Shown here piece by piece: positions 1 through 11,150 of a DNA stretch of 64,000 nucleotides (positions within the stretch are counted from its first letter, which is position 1; each line of letters starts with the position of its first letter). Under the pieces are notes generated by a model, which saw nothing but the letters and a program-made list of their open reading frames with translations, was not told the origin of the DNA and ran no database searches. Origin of the DNA: Trachythela sp. YZ-2020 (taxonomy: Eukaryota; Cnidaria; Anthozoa; Malacalcyonacea; Clavulariidae); assembly GCA_016169945.1 (NCBI GenBank), contig JADLSH010000236.1, forward strand, positions 3,272,001 to 3,336,000, given 5' to 3'. The position numbers were made by a program, and so were the translations under genes.

Positions 1-75
1 AACTTACGGTTACAGCTCAGCAACTGGCCTCTGTAGCTCAGTTGGTTAGAGCGCTGCACCGGAATCGCAGGGCCG
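1..75 (+). repeat. tRNA-derived repeat copy 1, 5' part (split by LINE)
   Basis: This matches the left half of the intact copies at 5181-5400 and 34952-35195, including the D-arm and anticodon-arm region of the tRNA-like part. Identity stops after base 75. The rest of the same copy resumes at 5045, so a LINE sits between the halves. Seven bases present in the intact copy (the start of the Pol III B box) are missing, so no target duplication formed. The left edge is cut by the window. Confidence 0.8.
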
Positions 76-171
76 CGGATTTCGCAGAGCGAGACGGACG
101 TGCTTTTTAGAGCTCTGTTAAATCGATTTTACTGAGAACTTAATTTCGTGAGACATACAATTGACATAGCG

Positions 172-1904
172 ATGAATCAAGACAATTCTCAAGCTGAATT
201 GTTCATTACAACTAGAGGTTCTTTCAAATGGTTAGGTAGCTTTGAGGAACTTAAAAAGTTTTGTGATAAAATCTTGAAGATCGACTCAAGATGGCTTGTG
301 CCCAGAGGAGGATGTAAATCATTTCAAAACGAAGATATAACGATCAGTTGGTACTCAACAACTAATTCACTGATAATTAAAGGTCAAGATGGTGAATCGC
401 TTCGAAACGAGCTTAAATTGATTGCAAATCCAATGGACGAAAGTGTTGGGGACTCGCAAGATGACGAGTTGATCTCTGCCGAAGGCGTCGGCGACAGTGT
501 AGTTTCAACTCGAATTCATGGGAAGGAAGACGAAGTTGTTCAATCGGTAGAAAGCCCTCACGTAACCGCCAAGGACTCCTCTGAACATGTTTACTTTCAA
601 AATCAGGTAAGCGAAATTAAATCAAATTTGGATCAGCACATTGATAAAACGAGAGCGGAATTTCAACGAATAGAGGAATCTCTTGCATATCAATTTGATC
701 AGCTAAAAGAAGTCCAGTCCAACGAAAGGTCAAATGAACTTGCCAAATATTGCTTGTCCAACTTAGAGACCCAAAACTGTGAGCTCAAACAAGAAAATAT
801 TCAGCTTAGGATCGATAACGACACTCTTAAAGATAGACTTAATACTGTCTCCTACGTTGTCTCTGACCTAAACATCAAAATTAAAGATATCGAAAGCGAA
901 AAGCTTAGTCTAGTCACTGCTATAAAGTTATTACAAGAAGACAACAATTTAGCAATAATAAATAAAAGAGATTCGGCTTGCAGTTCATGGCAAACTTCAA
1001 GGTCTAAAGCACAAAGTAATGCACATAATATTTCCTCTAATGATGGGCATAATATAACCGTACGCATGACTGATCAGAATAATCAAGCACCAGAGGCAGA
1101 GACAAAAACATCAAATACGTTTGATACCTTGTCTGTGGAAAGTTGTTCTGATAATGAAAGCGACACAAATGTAGATGATAGTACTTTGAAGCTCAACACT
1201 GTATTGCCATCGGAATCTAGACTAAATAGCCCAAACGTCGACTCGAGGAAGTATGATAGTGCACAAAAGAAAAATCAATCGACCCAATCTTATGTTCAAA
1301 GCAAAAAGTCTAATTCAAAGTCCAATGATAGTAATCGTAGTTATCGTACTGCGAATTCGAAGAGAGCCGCTACATCTCAAAAGGGCACTACAAATCAACC
1401 TAGTAAGCTTGTATTTATAGCTGGAGATTCAATAGTCCAACATGTCCACGGCTGGGAGTTATCTGATGCTGAACGGCGAGTAGCGGTAAAATCATTTTCA
1501 GGAAGCAAAATCGAAGATATGCGTGACTTCCTTAAACCACTTATCCGCAAAGAACCTGACGAGGTGATACTACACATAGGCACCAACGATGTAAAAGATA
1601 ATTCGAAGACAGCAGAAGTGGTTGCAGCTGGTATCCTGAATCTGGGTACTCAGGTTAAAGAATCTTGCCACGTACCAAAGTAAGCTTCTCAAGTATAACT
1701 GTCAGGAAAGACAGACTTTCTATTCAAAATAAAATAGAACATGTTAATGCTATACTTAAACGCATGTGCATTAAAAAAAATTGGACCTATATAGATAATA
1801 GCAACATTGACTATACCTGTTTAAATAGGCGTGGTTTACACCTAAATAAAAACGGAAGCTCAATTATTAGTAAGAATTATAGCAATCACTTACGTTTAAA
1901 TTGA
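172..1904 (+). pseudogene. LINE ORF1: coiled coil + SGNH hydrolase-like domain
   Basis: ORF1 proteins bind element RNA; in many CR1/L2 elements they carry a GDSL/SGNH esterase-like domain. The first in-frame ATG is at 172. The open frame runs to 1683, then continues in another frame to 1904, so there is one frameshift near 1665-1683. A long heptad-rich segment (roughly residues 140-270) suggests a coiled coil, followed by a low-complexity Ser/Asn/Lys linker. The C-terminal part shows block I (GDSIV, about residue 418), block III (HIGTND, about 468) and, after the frameshift, a block V-like RGLHLN. These are the expected catalytic Ser, Asn and His positions. It ends about 70 bp before the endonuclease ORF. 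Confidence 0.75.
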
Positions 1905-1976
1905 TATAATGTACAGCCAGGTGGAAACAGGCATACACCGATTAACCCATATTTACCTAATGTAAAGGGTTTTAAA

Positions 1977-4781
1977 ATGGGTATGCTTAATATAGCTAGT
2001 TTACCAAAACATATAGAAGAAATTAGAATAATATTAGCTGAAAAAGGTCTCGATATTCTCGCACTAAATGAGACAAGACTAGATAATAATATTACCAATC
2101 AGGATATGTTTATTCACAATTATGATTTAATTAGGGCCGATCGCTCTAGAACAGGGGGAGGCGTCTGTTTATATATAAGAAATACCATTAATTATTTCGA
2201 ACGAAAAGATCTGACTAGAGATAATCTTGAAGCAGTTTGTATTGAGGTTAACAAACCCTCTTCTGCATCGTTTATTGTTGGTACCATTTATAGACCTCCA
2301 GGTGCTTCTGTCGATTCTTTTGCCAATATCGAGCAACTAATTAAACTTATAGATGATGAGAATAAGGAATTTTACATGCTTGGTGATTTAAATGCCAATA
2401 TGCTTGACGTTTCAAATAATGCCACAAAAAATTTAAATTCAATCATTGAACTATATCAGTTAACACAAACAATAAGCTCACCCACTCGCGTGACCATGAC
2501 TTCATCTACCCTGTTGGATGTTTGTCTCACCCCAACTCCAGATAAGTTAGTCTTATCTAAAGTGGTGCAGATTGGTATTAGCGATCACTATATGATTTTA
2601 GTTGTTCGTAAAATTAATATTCGTTCTAAACAAAACAACCGCCACAAGAAAGTCGAAATTCGAAACTTTAAGTATTTTAATGCTGAGAATTTCCTAATGG
2701 ATTTGAGAAATCAGGAATGGGAATTGGTGGACAATAATTTCTGCGTTGACAGGATGTGGGAAACATGGAAAATTATTTTCTTGTCAGTTCTACTGATAAG
2801 CATGCACCAATCAGAGAAAAGAGAGTCAAAAATATACCAAATATTCCTTGGCTGACTAATGCAATTAAAAAACTAATACGTGAACGGGATCGTCTCAAAC
2901 TCCTTGCCGTTAAATACAATTCAGAAAATTACTGGACTGCATATAAAACCTCTAGAAACCATATTACTAGTACACTGCGAGAAGCAAAAACAGCATATTA
3001 TAAAGCACAATTTGAAAGTGTTGAACATGACCCTAAAAAAGCTTGGAAAACCGTTAATAAAATCCTTAACCGGAAACAAGAATGTCGCGAAATAAATTGT
3101 ATCCATACTCAGAATGGTCAAATTTCTTGTCCAAATGAATTAGCGGAGCGCTTTAACAATTACTTTACTGAGATTGGTCCAAAAATTGCCACAACCATTG
3201 GTAATACTGATAGAAATTTCACGGATTACATAACAAAAGCAACAAGTAGTTTTAAGTTTCAAACAGTGTCTGAAACTAAAGTATACAAACTTCTTTCCTC
3301 TTTAAATCCTTGTAAATCTACTGGAATTGATAAAATTCCTGCTAAAATTATTCGTATTGCTGCGCCAATAATTGCAAATTCACTGACAAGCATTTTTAAT
3401 ACGGCAATCTATAGTGAAACTGTTCCTTCAGAGTGGAAACTAGCGAGAGTTATCCTTTACACAAAAATGGCCCTCGAAAAATGTTTAATAACTAACGACC
3501 AAAAACCAATCTGCCTATAGTAAGAAATGATATTGAAAAAGTTCTATATAGCCAACTATATGATTATTTTGCTGTTAATAATTTGTTGTCTCAAAATCAA
3601 TTTGGTTTTAGGCAGTTCCATTCTACAGCTTCTGCCCTTTTGGACAGTACTAACGAATGGTTCATTAATATGGACCGTGGTCAATTCAATATTGCAGTAT
3701 TTCTTGACTTGCAGAAAGCATTTGATACTATAAATCATAATATATTGATTAAGAAACTTGACCTTTATGGTCTACAAAACCTGCCCTAAATCTTTTAGGA
3801 TCATACTTAGAAAACAGATTTCAAATGTGTACTGTGAACGGCGTATTGTCTAGAAAAAATCTAGTTACTTGTGGGATCCCCCAAGGTTCAATTCTTGGGC
3901 CACTCCTGTTTCTAATTTATATAAACGATCTGCCTACAAGTCTTGAACACTCGTCATCAAGAATGTTTGCCGACGATACAACGTTAACTGTATCTGGTAA
4001 ATCTCTTCATGATGTAGAAGTTGCCATCAATCACGATCTTTCAAACGTTAATCAGTGGCTCTGTGCAAATAAACTATCTTTAAATCTCGTTAAAACTGAG
4101 TACATACTAATTGGATCACGGCATAATATTAATAATATATTGGCTACCCCAATGGTATTTGTTGGTGACATACCAATTAAAAGGGTAAGAGAAACAAAGG
4201 CACTTGGAGTCTATATTGATGAATTTCTATCATGGGAAAAGCATATTGATAAAATTGCCAAAAAAGTTTCATCCGGAATTGGGGCAATCAGAAAGTTAAA
4301 ATCATGTGTAGACCGTAATACATTAATTTGTGCCTATAATGCACTTGTTTTGCCTCACCTTGATTATTGTTGCGAAGTTTGGGATACCATTGGTACCACA
4401 CTTTCTGATCGTCTCCAGAAATTACAAAATAGGGCTGCTAGAGCTATCATGGGTCGTAAAAATGAACATGGTCAATCTGAACTTTCTCTAAATGAATTAA
4501 ACTGGAAGCCTCTGAGCGAACGCAGAACCCAGTTTGTGGCAAGTCTTATGTATAAAATTACTCATGATCTAGCGCCCTTACGACTTACTGATATTTTTCA
4601 AAAGACGTCTTCCTCCCAGTATTATAATTTGCGGGGCTCTTCCACTAAACTCCATTTGCCCAAGCCTAAGACTGAATATCTTAAAAAAAGTCTTAGCTAT
4701 AGAGGGGCCAAATTGTGGAATAGTCTCCCAAATGAATTAAGAGGAAAAGAATCACTAGCTATATTCAATAAAAACGTATGA
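1977..4781 (+). pseudogene. LINE ORF2: APE endonuclease + reverse transcriptase (frameshifted)
   Basis: The endonuclease half (1977-2760) shows LNETRLD, YRPPG, GDLNANM and GISDHY, the metal and catalytic motifs of APE-type LINE endonucleases. A linker (2756-3460) follows in a shifted frame. The reverse transcriptase then spans 3460-4781 with NQFGFRQFHST, DLQKAFDTINH, GIPQGSILGPLLF and the active-site FADD (about 3964-3975). A thumb-like region with LPHLDYCCEVWD and LQNRAARAI follows. Frame changes occur near 2760-2850, 3460 and 3785, so the gene cannot be translated as one protein. Catalytic residues are otherwise present, suggesting a fairly young copy or sequencing indels. Confidence 0.88.
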
Positions 4782-5044
4782 CACCTGGCTACTAATTAGA
4801 GTTTTTTAACCCATATTTACCTTGACTATTTAATCTATTAATATTTACTATTATGTATGTATGTATGTACTGTATGTACTATTATCTATCTAATTATGTA
4901 TGTAATTGTAATAACTGCATGTAAGTAATTGTATTTGTATGTTTAACTTTTCTAAATTTTTAATGTAAATTTAATGCTACGCCCCCCTTGGAAATCAGCT
5001 TTCGCTGTTGGGGTTAGCGTAGTAAAATAAAGTTTTACCTACCT

Positions 5045-5180
5045 AATTCCTGCCAGAGGACCTAGTGTTGCATTTTTCGCAACCGTTCCTGGTTAGGTCT
5101 TAAATTGTGTATATATCCACTCACTTGGTTTATCCACCAAACTCAGTATTCTAGTTCAACCAAGTGAAGTGCAAAAAAAT
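5045..5180 (+). repeat. tRNA-derived repeat copy 1, 3' part
   Basis: Continues the repeat interrupted at base 75. It begins inside the T-arm (AATTCC) and includes the 3' acceptor strand and the non-tRNA tail that also follows the copies at 5331 and 35105. It ends next to the start of copy 2, so two copies lie head to tail. Confidence 0.8.
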
Positions 5181-5265
5181 CTTTGAAGTTTACCTTATCA
5201 CAACCCGCACACCCGTCAACCTATATATACATAACTTACGGTTACAGCTCAGCAACTGGCCTCTG

Positions 5266-5277
5266 TAGCTCAGTTGG
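5266..5277 (+). promoter_or_regulatory. Pol III A box
   Basis: TAGCTCAGTTGG fits the internal A-box consensus of tRNA-type promoters and is intact in all three copies. Confidence 0.6.
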
Positions 5278-5309
5278 TTAGAGCGCTGCACCGGAATCGC
5301 AGGGCCGTG

Positions 5310-5320
5310 GGTTCAATTCC
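5310..5320 (+). promoter_or_regulatory. Pol III B box
   Basis: GGTTCAATTCC matches the B-box consensus GGTTCRANNCC. The first-half equivalent is destroyed in copy 1 by the LINE insertion. Confidence 0.6.
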
Positions 5321-5401
5321 TGCCAGAGGACCTAGTGTTGCATTTTTCGCAACCGTTCCTGGTTAGGTCTTAAATTGTGTATATATCTACTCACTTGGTT
5401 T

Positions 5402-5677
5402 ATGGGGATAAAACGCGGATATGGGGATAAAACGCGGATATGAGGATAAAACGCGGATATGGGGATAAAACGCGGATATGGGGATAAAACGCGGATATGG
5501 GGATAAAACGCGGAGCGGATATGGGGATAAAAGGCGGATATGGGGATAAAACGCGGATATTGGTATAAAACGCGGATATGGGTATAAAACGCGGATATGG
5601 GGATAAAAGGCGGATATGAGGATAAAACGCGGATATGGGGATAAAACGCGGATATGGGGATAAAACGCGGATATGGG
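5402..5677 (+). repeat. 19-bp minisatellite, about 14 copies
   Basis: Unit GGGGATAAAACGCGGATAT with scattered single-base variants and one partial unit near 5513. Short reading frames across it are artefacts of the repeat. The reverse-complement array is at 7253-7328. Confidence 0.95.
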
Positions 5678-7252
5678 CGCTTTCATGCTTAATGTATAAT
5701 GTGTATTTTACTAATTTAGGTCGATCAATCTGTCGCACCTGACAAAATAGCAAGCAGTATATGATTATATAATAGTTTGAGACTTTTAATAACACTTATT
5801 GACGTGTATCTAGCCGATGTTTTGACATGCACGCTCATTAGGGCCATTTATACGGGGGAAAAAAGTCGCAACTTTCATATATATGACGCGTAAGACGCGA
5901 ATGTCTTATGTAAGCCACGAATACAGTCGTATTAAATGGTCAAATTTTAAATAAGAACAGGGTTTAGGCTGTTCCACCATAGGTCGCGACTTATTAGAAT
6001 ATGAACATTTATACATAACTATAAATATGAACTCAATTTGGAAACAAGAGGCCAGCTCTTCTATATAAGGCTGTACAAATGAAGGTGCTCAATTACTAGC
6101 TAGGTATTTTGATATTTTATAGTCAATTTCTAATTCAACTTTTTCTTCTCTGCGACTTTATCTCTACATTTTCCATCCAGTGACAGCAAGCCGAGTGCTC
6201 TTAGTGGCATATCATCCAACAAATAATCACAATTCTTTTCTAATTCTTGGGATGCCCGTTTAAACGTGTCGAGTGTGTCCGCTTCTTATATATATAAGAC
6301 GCATCTTTTGTCAGTTAGACTACTCTCCCATATAAATGGCGCTATCTTTCTCTTTAAAGCGAGTCGTTGTTGTGCGTTAGGCAATGATGCGGCTGCTATT
6401 TGTTGAAGTGAGAACTTGCGCTAATTCGATTAGACTTTATTAACGAAAACCGACCTCAGTGCCACAATAATTGCTCAGCATCCCACGTGGAAATACTTCA
6501 ATAAAGTCTAATCGAATTAGCGCAGTTCTCACTTCAACAAACAACGACTCAAAAGTAGCGCCATTTATATGGGAGAGTAGTCTAAGATATATATGGGAGA
6601 GATTAAGTCGCGACTGACAAAAGATGCGTTCTGTATATATATAAGACGCGAACACACTCGTATAAATGTTCATATTCTAATTAGTCGCAGACCTATGGCG
6701 GAACAGCCTAAATCCTGTTCTTATTTAAAATTTGATCATTTAATACGAGTGTATTCTTTGCTTGCACATGACGTCACTACGTGCTATTAGGCGCCATCTT
6801 GGTTGATTTTAAAATTTTGTCCAGCCGTTTACATCGAAATAGTTGAGTTACTTTAATATTTTTGGTTTGTTTTGAAAACATCTTACTGTATTATGAATAG
6901 TATACGATTTCTGGCACAATACGACAAAGAATGAAGAATATAGATTTTTAGTTGCCACGAAAATCAACCAAGATGGCGTCGATTGCAAACGAGCAATTCG
7001 TGGCTTACATAAGACATTCGCGTCTTATATAAGACGCGTCATAGGTATGAAAGTTGTCACTTTCCCCCCTGTATAAATGGCCCTAATGAGCGTGCATGTC
7101 AAAAAATCGGCTAGATACACGTTAAATAGTGTTATTAAAAGTCTAAAACTATATATAATCATATACTGCTTGCTATTTTGTCAGACGCGACAGATTGATC
7201 GACCTAAATTAGTAAAATACACAGATATCTTATATTTTAAGCATGAAAGCGC

Positions 7253-7328
7253 CCATATCCGCGTTTTATCCCCATATCCGCGTTTTATCCCCATATCTGC
7301 CTTTTATCCCCATATCCGCGTTTTATCC
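7253..7328 (-). repeat. 19-bp minisatellite, about 4 copies, inverted
   Basis: Four units of the 5402-5677 repeat in opposite orientation close the right arm of the foldback element. A single related stretch (TCCGCGTTTTATCCC) lies upstream of the second exon-1 copy near 55.64 kb. Confidence 0.85.
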
Positions 7329-7334
7329 TTACCC

Positions 7335-7470
7335 GCCGGCGTCTTGCATGTTTCAATTTCAAAGGGTTTCCTTTTGGGGGGACACCCTGCGGTGATACCG
7401 CAGACGTCTTGACGGTCTTGTTTCAATTTCAAAGGGTTTCCTTTTTGGGGGGACACCCTGTAGTGATAAG
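7335..7470. repeat. About 70-bp tandem duplicate
   Basis: Two adjacent units share TTTCAATTTCAAAGGGTTTC followed by a G run and GACACCCTG (7350-7392 and 7420-7464), each preceded by a related GTCTTG segment. No function is seen. Confidence 0.8.
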
Positions 7471-7729
7471 TGATTACAGATGTTTGCACTGTGTTTCTAA
7501 ATGTCTGCACTGCTAATTTGCTATTTGGGATAAACTGAATTGAAATCAGCCAATTCGAGAAACATTTCTACATATATTATTTATAGGTAATTGGCCTATG
7601 TATGCTTCCATTAAGCTGAAAATTTATGAATGCGAGAATATTTTCATCTTCTAGTTCAAGATACCGACCGCGATTCAACTGGGCAAGATTTATATATCTA
7701 TACTGAGAAGACAACACCTGCTATACCCA

Positions 7730-7870
7730 ATGAGGTTGAAAGTGTTCAAAATTCGTTTTCTCGCTCCGCTCGCAGGGCTCGTGGCTATTACAATCTTTAC
7801 AGCAACGTATTTGTTCCGAAGACAGAAATGTCATTTTGTTTATGAAAAGGCAAATCCTGTGCCATTGAAG
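7730..7870 (+). CDS. Putative exon 1 of DUF229 gene (type II signal anchor)
   Basis: From the ATG at 7730 the frame is open for 47 codons to AAG at 7870, followed by a donor GTCAGT. The peptide has a short basic N-terminus (MRLKVFKIRF), a hydrophobic span of about 19 residues (LAPLAGLVAITIFTATYLF) and a basic RRQK stop. This is a type II membrane anchor, as expected for Golgi or surface sulfatase-like enzymes. It ends in phase 0, and the DUF229 exon at 33229 begins in phase 0. Joining them is inference because 25 kb of repeats lies between. The segment from about 7612 to 7890 is nearly identical to 55792-56072. Confidence 0.55.
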
Positions 7871-8086
7871 GTCAGTATTTACTCAATATCGTAACCAAGT
7901 TTCGTAACCATAGGATATATATTTGTCTCACGGCCTCGCAAGGGAAAATTCTCAGCCAAAACCATGCACAAACGAGCGATTGTGGCTGAACAAAAGGATA
8001 GCTTTCCGTAGCAATATGCGTTGACATTAAGAACACTATTTTTACGGAGTGTTTTTTTCGCTCCGCGCTGCTTCTCAAGTGGTATG
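7871..8086. other. Start of the putative first intron, no gene
   Basis: After the donor, about 20 bp still match the second exon-1 copy, then similarity ends. No coding or repeat structure is recognised up to 8086. Confidence 0.5.
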
Positions 8087-8215
8087 TTTGGCCATCTTAA
8101 TATAACTAGTTTACTAAAATACTTATGATGATTTATTGGTTTATATGCAAAATAAACCTTTTGACATTCTCGCGTTAAATGAGACTAGACTTGACAATAG
8201 CATATTAGACTGTTT
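8087..8215 (+). pseudogene. LINE endonuclease fragment
   Basis: A short stretch encodes FDILALNETRLDNS preceded by a degraded HLNITSL-like start. It closely resembles the endonuclease N-terminus of the LINE at 1977. It is cut at the right by a palindromic element. Confidence 0.65.
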
Positions 8216-8242
8216 ATTGACCGACGTAAAAGCGCTGCATTT

Positions 8243-8422
8243 ACGTGTTGACTGTGATGTAAAACTACCTGAAAAATACAATGAGAACTTCGACGTTTCG
8301 AGCGCAGGCCCTTCGTCTGGAAGCTAGTTCTACTAACTTCCAGACGAAGGGAGGGCCTTCGCTCGAAACGTCGAAGTTCTCATTGTATTTTTCAGGTAGT
8401 TTTACACCACAGTCAACCGCCG
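8243..8422. repeat. Palindromic MITE-like element
   Basis: Two arms of about 85 bp are nearly perfect reverse complements around a few central bases near 8330 (CTAGTTCTACTAA). The arm end GTTGACTGTGATGTAAAACT recurs alone at 13728-13768, so this is a family. No coding capacity. Confidence 0.85.
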
Positions 8423-8943
8423 TATAAAATGATATGTGGTTTATCCACTGATCCAATATAATAGTATCAGTGGGTTTATCCCGGTTCATATTACATATCC
8501 AAATTAATTTGCATACATGTTTATAAATTATCTAAACATTTTACAATTATTGTTGATATAAATCTGAATTGCCAGAACAGGATCTAGAATTTGCTGAGCA
8601 ATATCACAAAAGTTGTAGCTCATGAAAAAAGGAATATTGTTGGAAAGTTTCATTGCCTTCGAAGAAGTAGACCGCACGCGATATAAATTGCGAAATGCCA
8701 TATAAGGTCAGTGTTGCTTGCTATAATCATGAAAATCCGCAATCTAGGCAATGACATCACGAGGAATCGATTGCCGGTACTTTCAATCCGATAGGGTGCA
8801 AAGATCCATTAGACTTAGCTTCCGAAGCAGATAGCGCATTCTTTTCTACTCCGCAGCAATATTCAACAGCTGGAATATTTAGAACTCGATTTTGACAATG
8901 TCAGTGTTGCCATGGCAACACGACGGCAGCATTTAACATGCTA
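8423..8943. other. Intergenic or intronic sequence, no gene recognised
   Basis: AT-rich sequence with no frame, repeat or RNA structure I can assign. Confidence 0.4.
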
Positions 8944-8944
8944 A

Positions 8945-9337
8945 AGCCTCTTACAGACGAGCAAGTTTTCTATGACAAGTTTTTATATGACAAGTTTTAT
9001 TTGCTCGTCTGTATACGCAACTTTGGCAATTTTTTCTATGACCAGTACACTTGTTCAAAAGCTAACATGCTAGCTTTTGAACAAGTGTACTTGTCATAGA
9101 AAAAATTGCCAAAGTAAAAATTCGCTCGTCTGTATGGCTCAACAAGGAAACTTGTCAAAGTAATTTGAGCACTTAGGTACGGTTGGTCAGCAATCTATTG
9201 TTGTATTAGCTATCATGGCGATCAGAAAACCATAAATTTGTCATAGAAAATTCGTTGTACGTACACACGCGCAATTGGCAAATAAAACTTGTCATATAAA
9301 AACTTGTCATAGAAAACTTGCTCGTCTGTAAGAGGCT
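8945..9337. mobile_element. MITE with TAA target duplication
   Basis: The termini (8945-9003 and 9281-9337) are reverse complements over about 57 bp, starting AGCCTCTTACAGACGAGC. Both sides are flanked by TAA. A second nested palindrome lies inside (about 9028-9116, centred on AACATGCTAGCTTTTG). ACTTGTCATA-type motifs recur within the arms. A 3-bp TWA target duplication is typical of PIF/Harbinger elements; assignment is inference. Confidence 0.75.
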
Positions 9338-9339
9338 TA

Positions 9340-10935
9340 ATTATACGCACAAAATTGTCTGTACCTTAAAAACGAATCTAGTGACCTATCTTTTTTATTG
9401 CATATATCAATAGAGCATGACGCTCTGCAACTATTGTGAAAGTTTAAAAAAATTTAAATCGAGTTTTTTAAGTTAAAGCCAAAATTTTATTGCGAGATTT
9501 CCCACAGTACAGATTTTTGTTAAAATTGAAATATATAAAATTTACCAAAATTAAAATTTAGGCTACCGATGAAACTAAAGAGTAAAACGCATATAAAGGT
9601 AAAAAATTGGGTGTCAACAGCTTCACTGAAATTTCCCTTATATAAAAGCGTCGCTGACTAGTGAATGATAGTTTGCGGGCGCAAGATGTGCTTTCGTGCA
9701 AAAACGAGTGTCAAATGTTGTTTTTATCTTTTGATTTTGACGTTTATTGACTTTATTCAATATATTTGAGAGCCATGGACAACCAAGAAATACTGTGAAG
9801 GGTTAGATCGATTTAAGTCCAATTGAATCCTGCCATTTACTCAGTTCACGAGCTTCAACAGCCGTACAGCTGGACATATTTTTGCCGCCTAGTTTTGTAA
9901 TTTTGCTGAAGATGAACAAGTCGGTATTTTGCTATAGAACTTAAGAACTGTGATATTTTTACTGTTTAACTTGTAAAAAAACATGCAAGTATCACTAAAC
10001 GACTTTTATAACCTTTAACAGTTTTTATACAATAGTTAATAAATGTTTAATAAACTCTTATTAGTGAACATTATATCTAAAATGTTTTTGAAAAATTCAC
10101 TTTTATATTACTGTCAAGATTTTTTTATCCAAGCGATATTTGTATCATAGTTATAATCACTCATCGGTGTTACTGATGCTTTGTCACACAAAACTAAGGA
10201 TTATTCAAAGGTTTTTAAATCAGAATGGTAAAAATTATTTTAAAAAACCGGGCGAAATATCTTTGTTTTGTTTTGATCGTCGAATTTGCGTGGGAAAGTC
10301 ACGTACTTGCCACGCGTTTTTGACTCGTCCCGCGATCATCTCATGCATTACTGTAGGGAGCTTCGTTGTTGTTCCTTTCACGTTAAAATTTTGTAGTCAG
10401 TATCTGGTAGTGGCATGATATGCGCAACACGTGAAACCAACTCTGGGGTGTTTTCAGCATCATTGAAGGCATTTTGCCAGTATGGAATGTTAAATTTTTG
10501 TGCACCGGACGTATGATGAACGTTTTTGTGCACCAAACGTAAACATTTTCAGCAAAAACTGTGCACCAGTCCCAACTCACAACATTAAGGCATTATCAAC
10601 AGTAATCAATCTCAAAGATAAAAAGATTTATATTAAAACAAGCATTCAAGAATAGAAGTTTTCCATGCTATAAAATGCACTGTCCACAAACTCAGTGAAC
10701 ATACTGTATTAACCAATTTATAATCGTTTTTTATAATAAACGTGTAAAGATAAGTGACCTACCTGTAAACTTCATCAAATTATTGTCGTCAGCTTCTGGC
10801 AATTTTCCTTTGAAGTAACTTCGCTTTAACCGTACGACTGTTCTTGTGCACCAAACTTATGCTGTGGTGTGCACTAATAGAAAACTGAAATTTCTTGAAA
10901 TGCCAGAAACATCATCTCCTCGCAGTTTTAAGGGG
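9340..10935. other. Long non-coding stretch
   Basis: No convincing exon or transposon protein. The part from about 10495 to 11270 contains repeated TTGTGCACC-like motifs. Short frames here have no recognisable domains. Confidence 0.4.
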
Positions 10936-10959
10936 TTATTTTGATAGAGACCAACAGCA

Positions 10960-11150
10960 ATTATGATAAATAATAATAATAATAATAATAATAAGCTTTA
11001 TCAAACTCGCTAAAAATTTACAACAATACATTAAAACAAACAAGATATTACAAACAACAAAAGGCAAGTTAGATAAGGGATTCACGAACGGACTCGAAGT
11101 CCCAACAAGGCAAACCCCGCAAATATATAACACCTAAATTGTAGGTAAAA
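10960..11150 (-). repeat. LINE/SINE 3' tail with (TTA)n
   Basis: On the - strand a GATAAAGCTTATTATTATT tail ends the segment. A short sequence ending in a trinucleotide microsatellite is typical of CR1/L2-like 3' ends. The (AAT)n run is at about 10966-10993. Confidence 0.45.

Larger units (their letters stand above)
76..5044 (+). mobile_element. CR1/L2-type LINE, nearly full length, decayed
   Basis: A non-LTR retrotransposon with ORF1 (coiled coil plus SGNH-type esterase-like domain) and ORF2 (APE endonuclease plus reverse transcriptase). It has no RNase H, and a short 3' tail ends in ACCTACCTA. The 3' end (4980-5044) has a conserved block (GAAATCAGCTT, then AGCGTAGTAAAATAAAG) that recurs on the - strand near 15.5 kb. 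Domain content and the short tandem 3' tail fit the CR1/L2 group. At least four frameshifts break the two ORFs, though some could be assembly errors. It is inserted in a tRNA-derived repeat. Confidence 0.85.
5259..5331 (+). tRNA. tRNA-like sequence (tRNA-derived, probably not functional)
   Basis: A 73-nt cloverleaf can be drawn: acceptor GCCTCTG with CAGAGGA (one mismatch), a D arm, an anticodon stem CTGCA/CGCAG (one A-C mismatch) and a T arm. The anticodon loop CCGGAAT would place GGA at 34-36, but position 33 is C instead of the near-invariant T. A and B boxes are both intact. Presence in three near-identical dispersed units argues for a tRNA-derived repeat head rather than a working tRNA gene. 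Confidence 0.4.
5181..5400 (+). repeat. tRNA-derived repeat copy 2 (SINE-like)
   Basis: A unit of about 220-245 bp: a 5' leader starting CTTTGAAGTTTACC, a tRNA-like core and a 3' body containing TTTTTCGCAACCG. The same order occurs at 34952-35195. The 3' end is cut at 5400 by a minisatellite-bearing foldback element. A leader before the tRNA-like core is unusual for a simple SINE, so the mobile unit may start at the core, or the whole may be a larger tandem repeat. Confidence 0.7.
5402..7330. mobile_element. Large foldback DNA element with terminal minisatellites
   Basis: The arms 5402-6013 and 6665-7330 are reverse complements over long stretches, as are 6300-6440 and 6498-6640. The spacer is about 6441-6497. 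Both ends consist of the same 19-bp minisatellite in opposite orientation. Each arm carries one extra block missing from the other: about 6014-6296 in the left, and 6757-7002 in the right (itself with inverted ends sharing GCGCCATCTTGGTTGATTTT). No transposase ORF is visible, so it is non-autonomous. No target duplication could be identified, so the exact ends are uncertain. Confidence 0.7.

Noticed and set aside
5387..5795. Long open frames across the 19-bp minisatellite
   Set aside because: Any frame through a stop-free tandem repeat stays open; the peptide is a pure repeat with no gene context.
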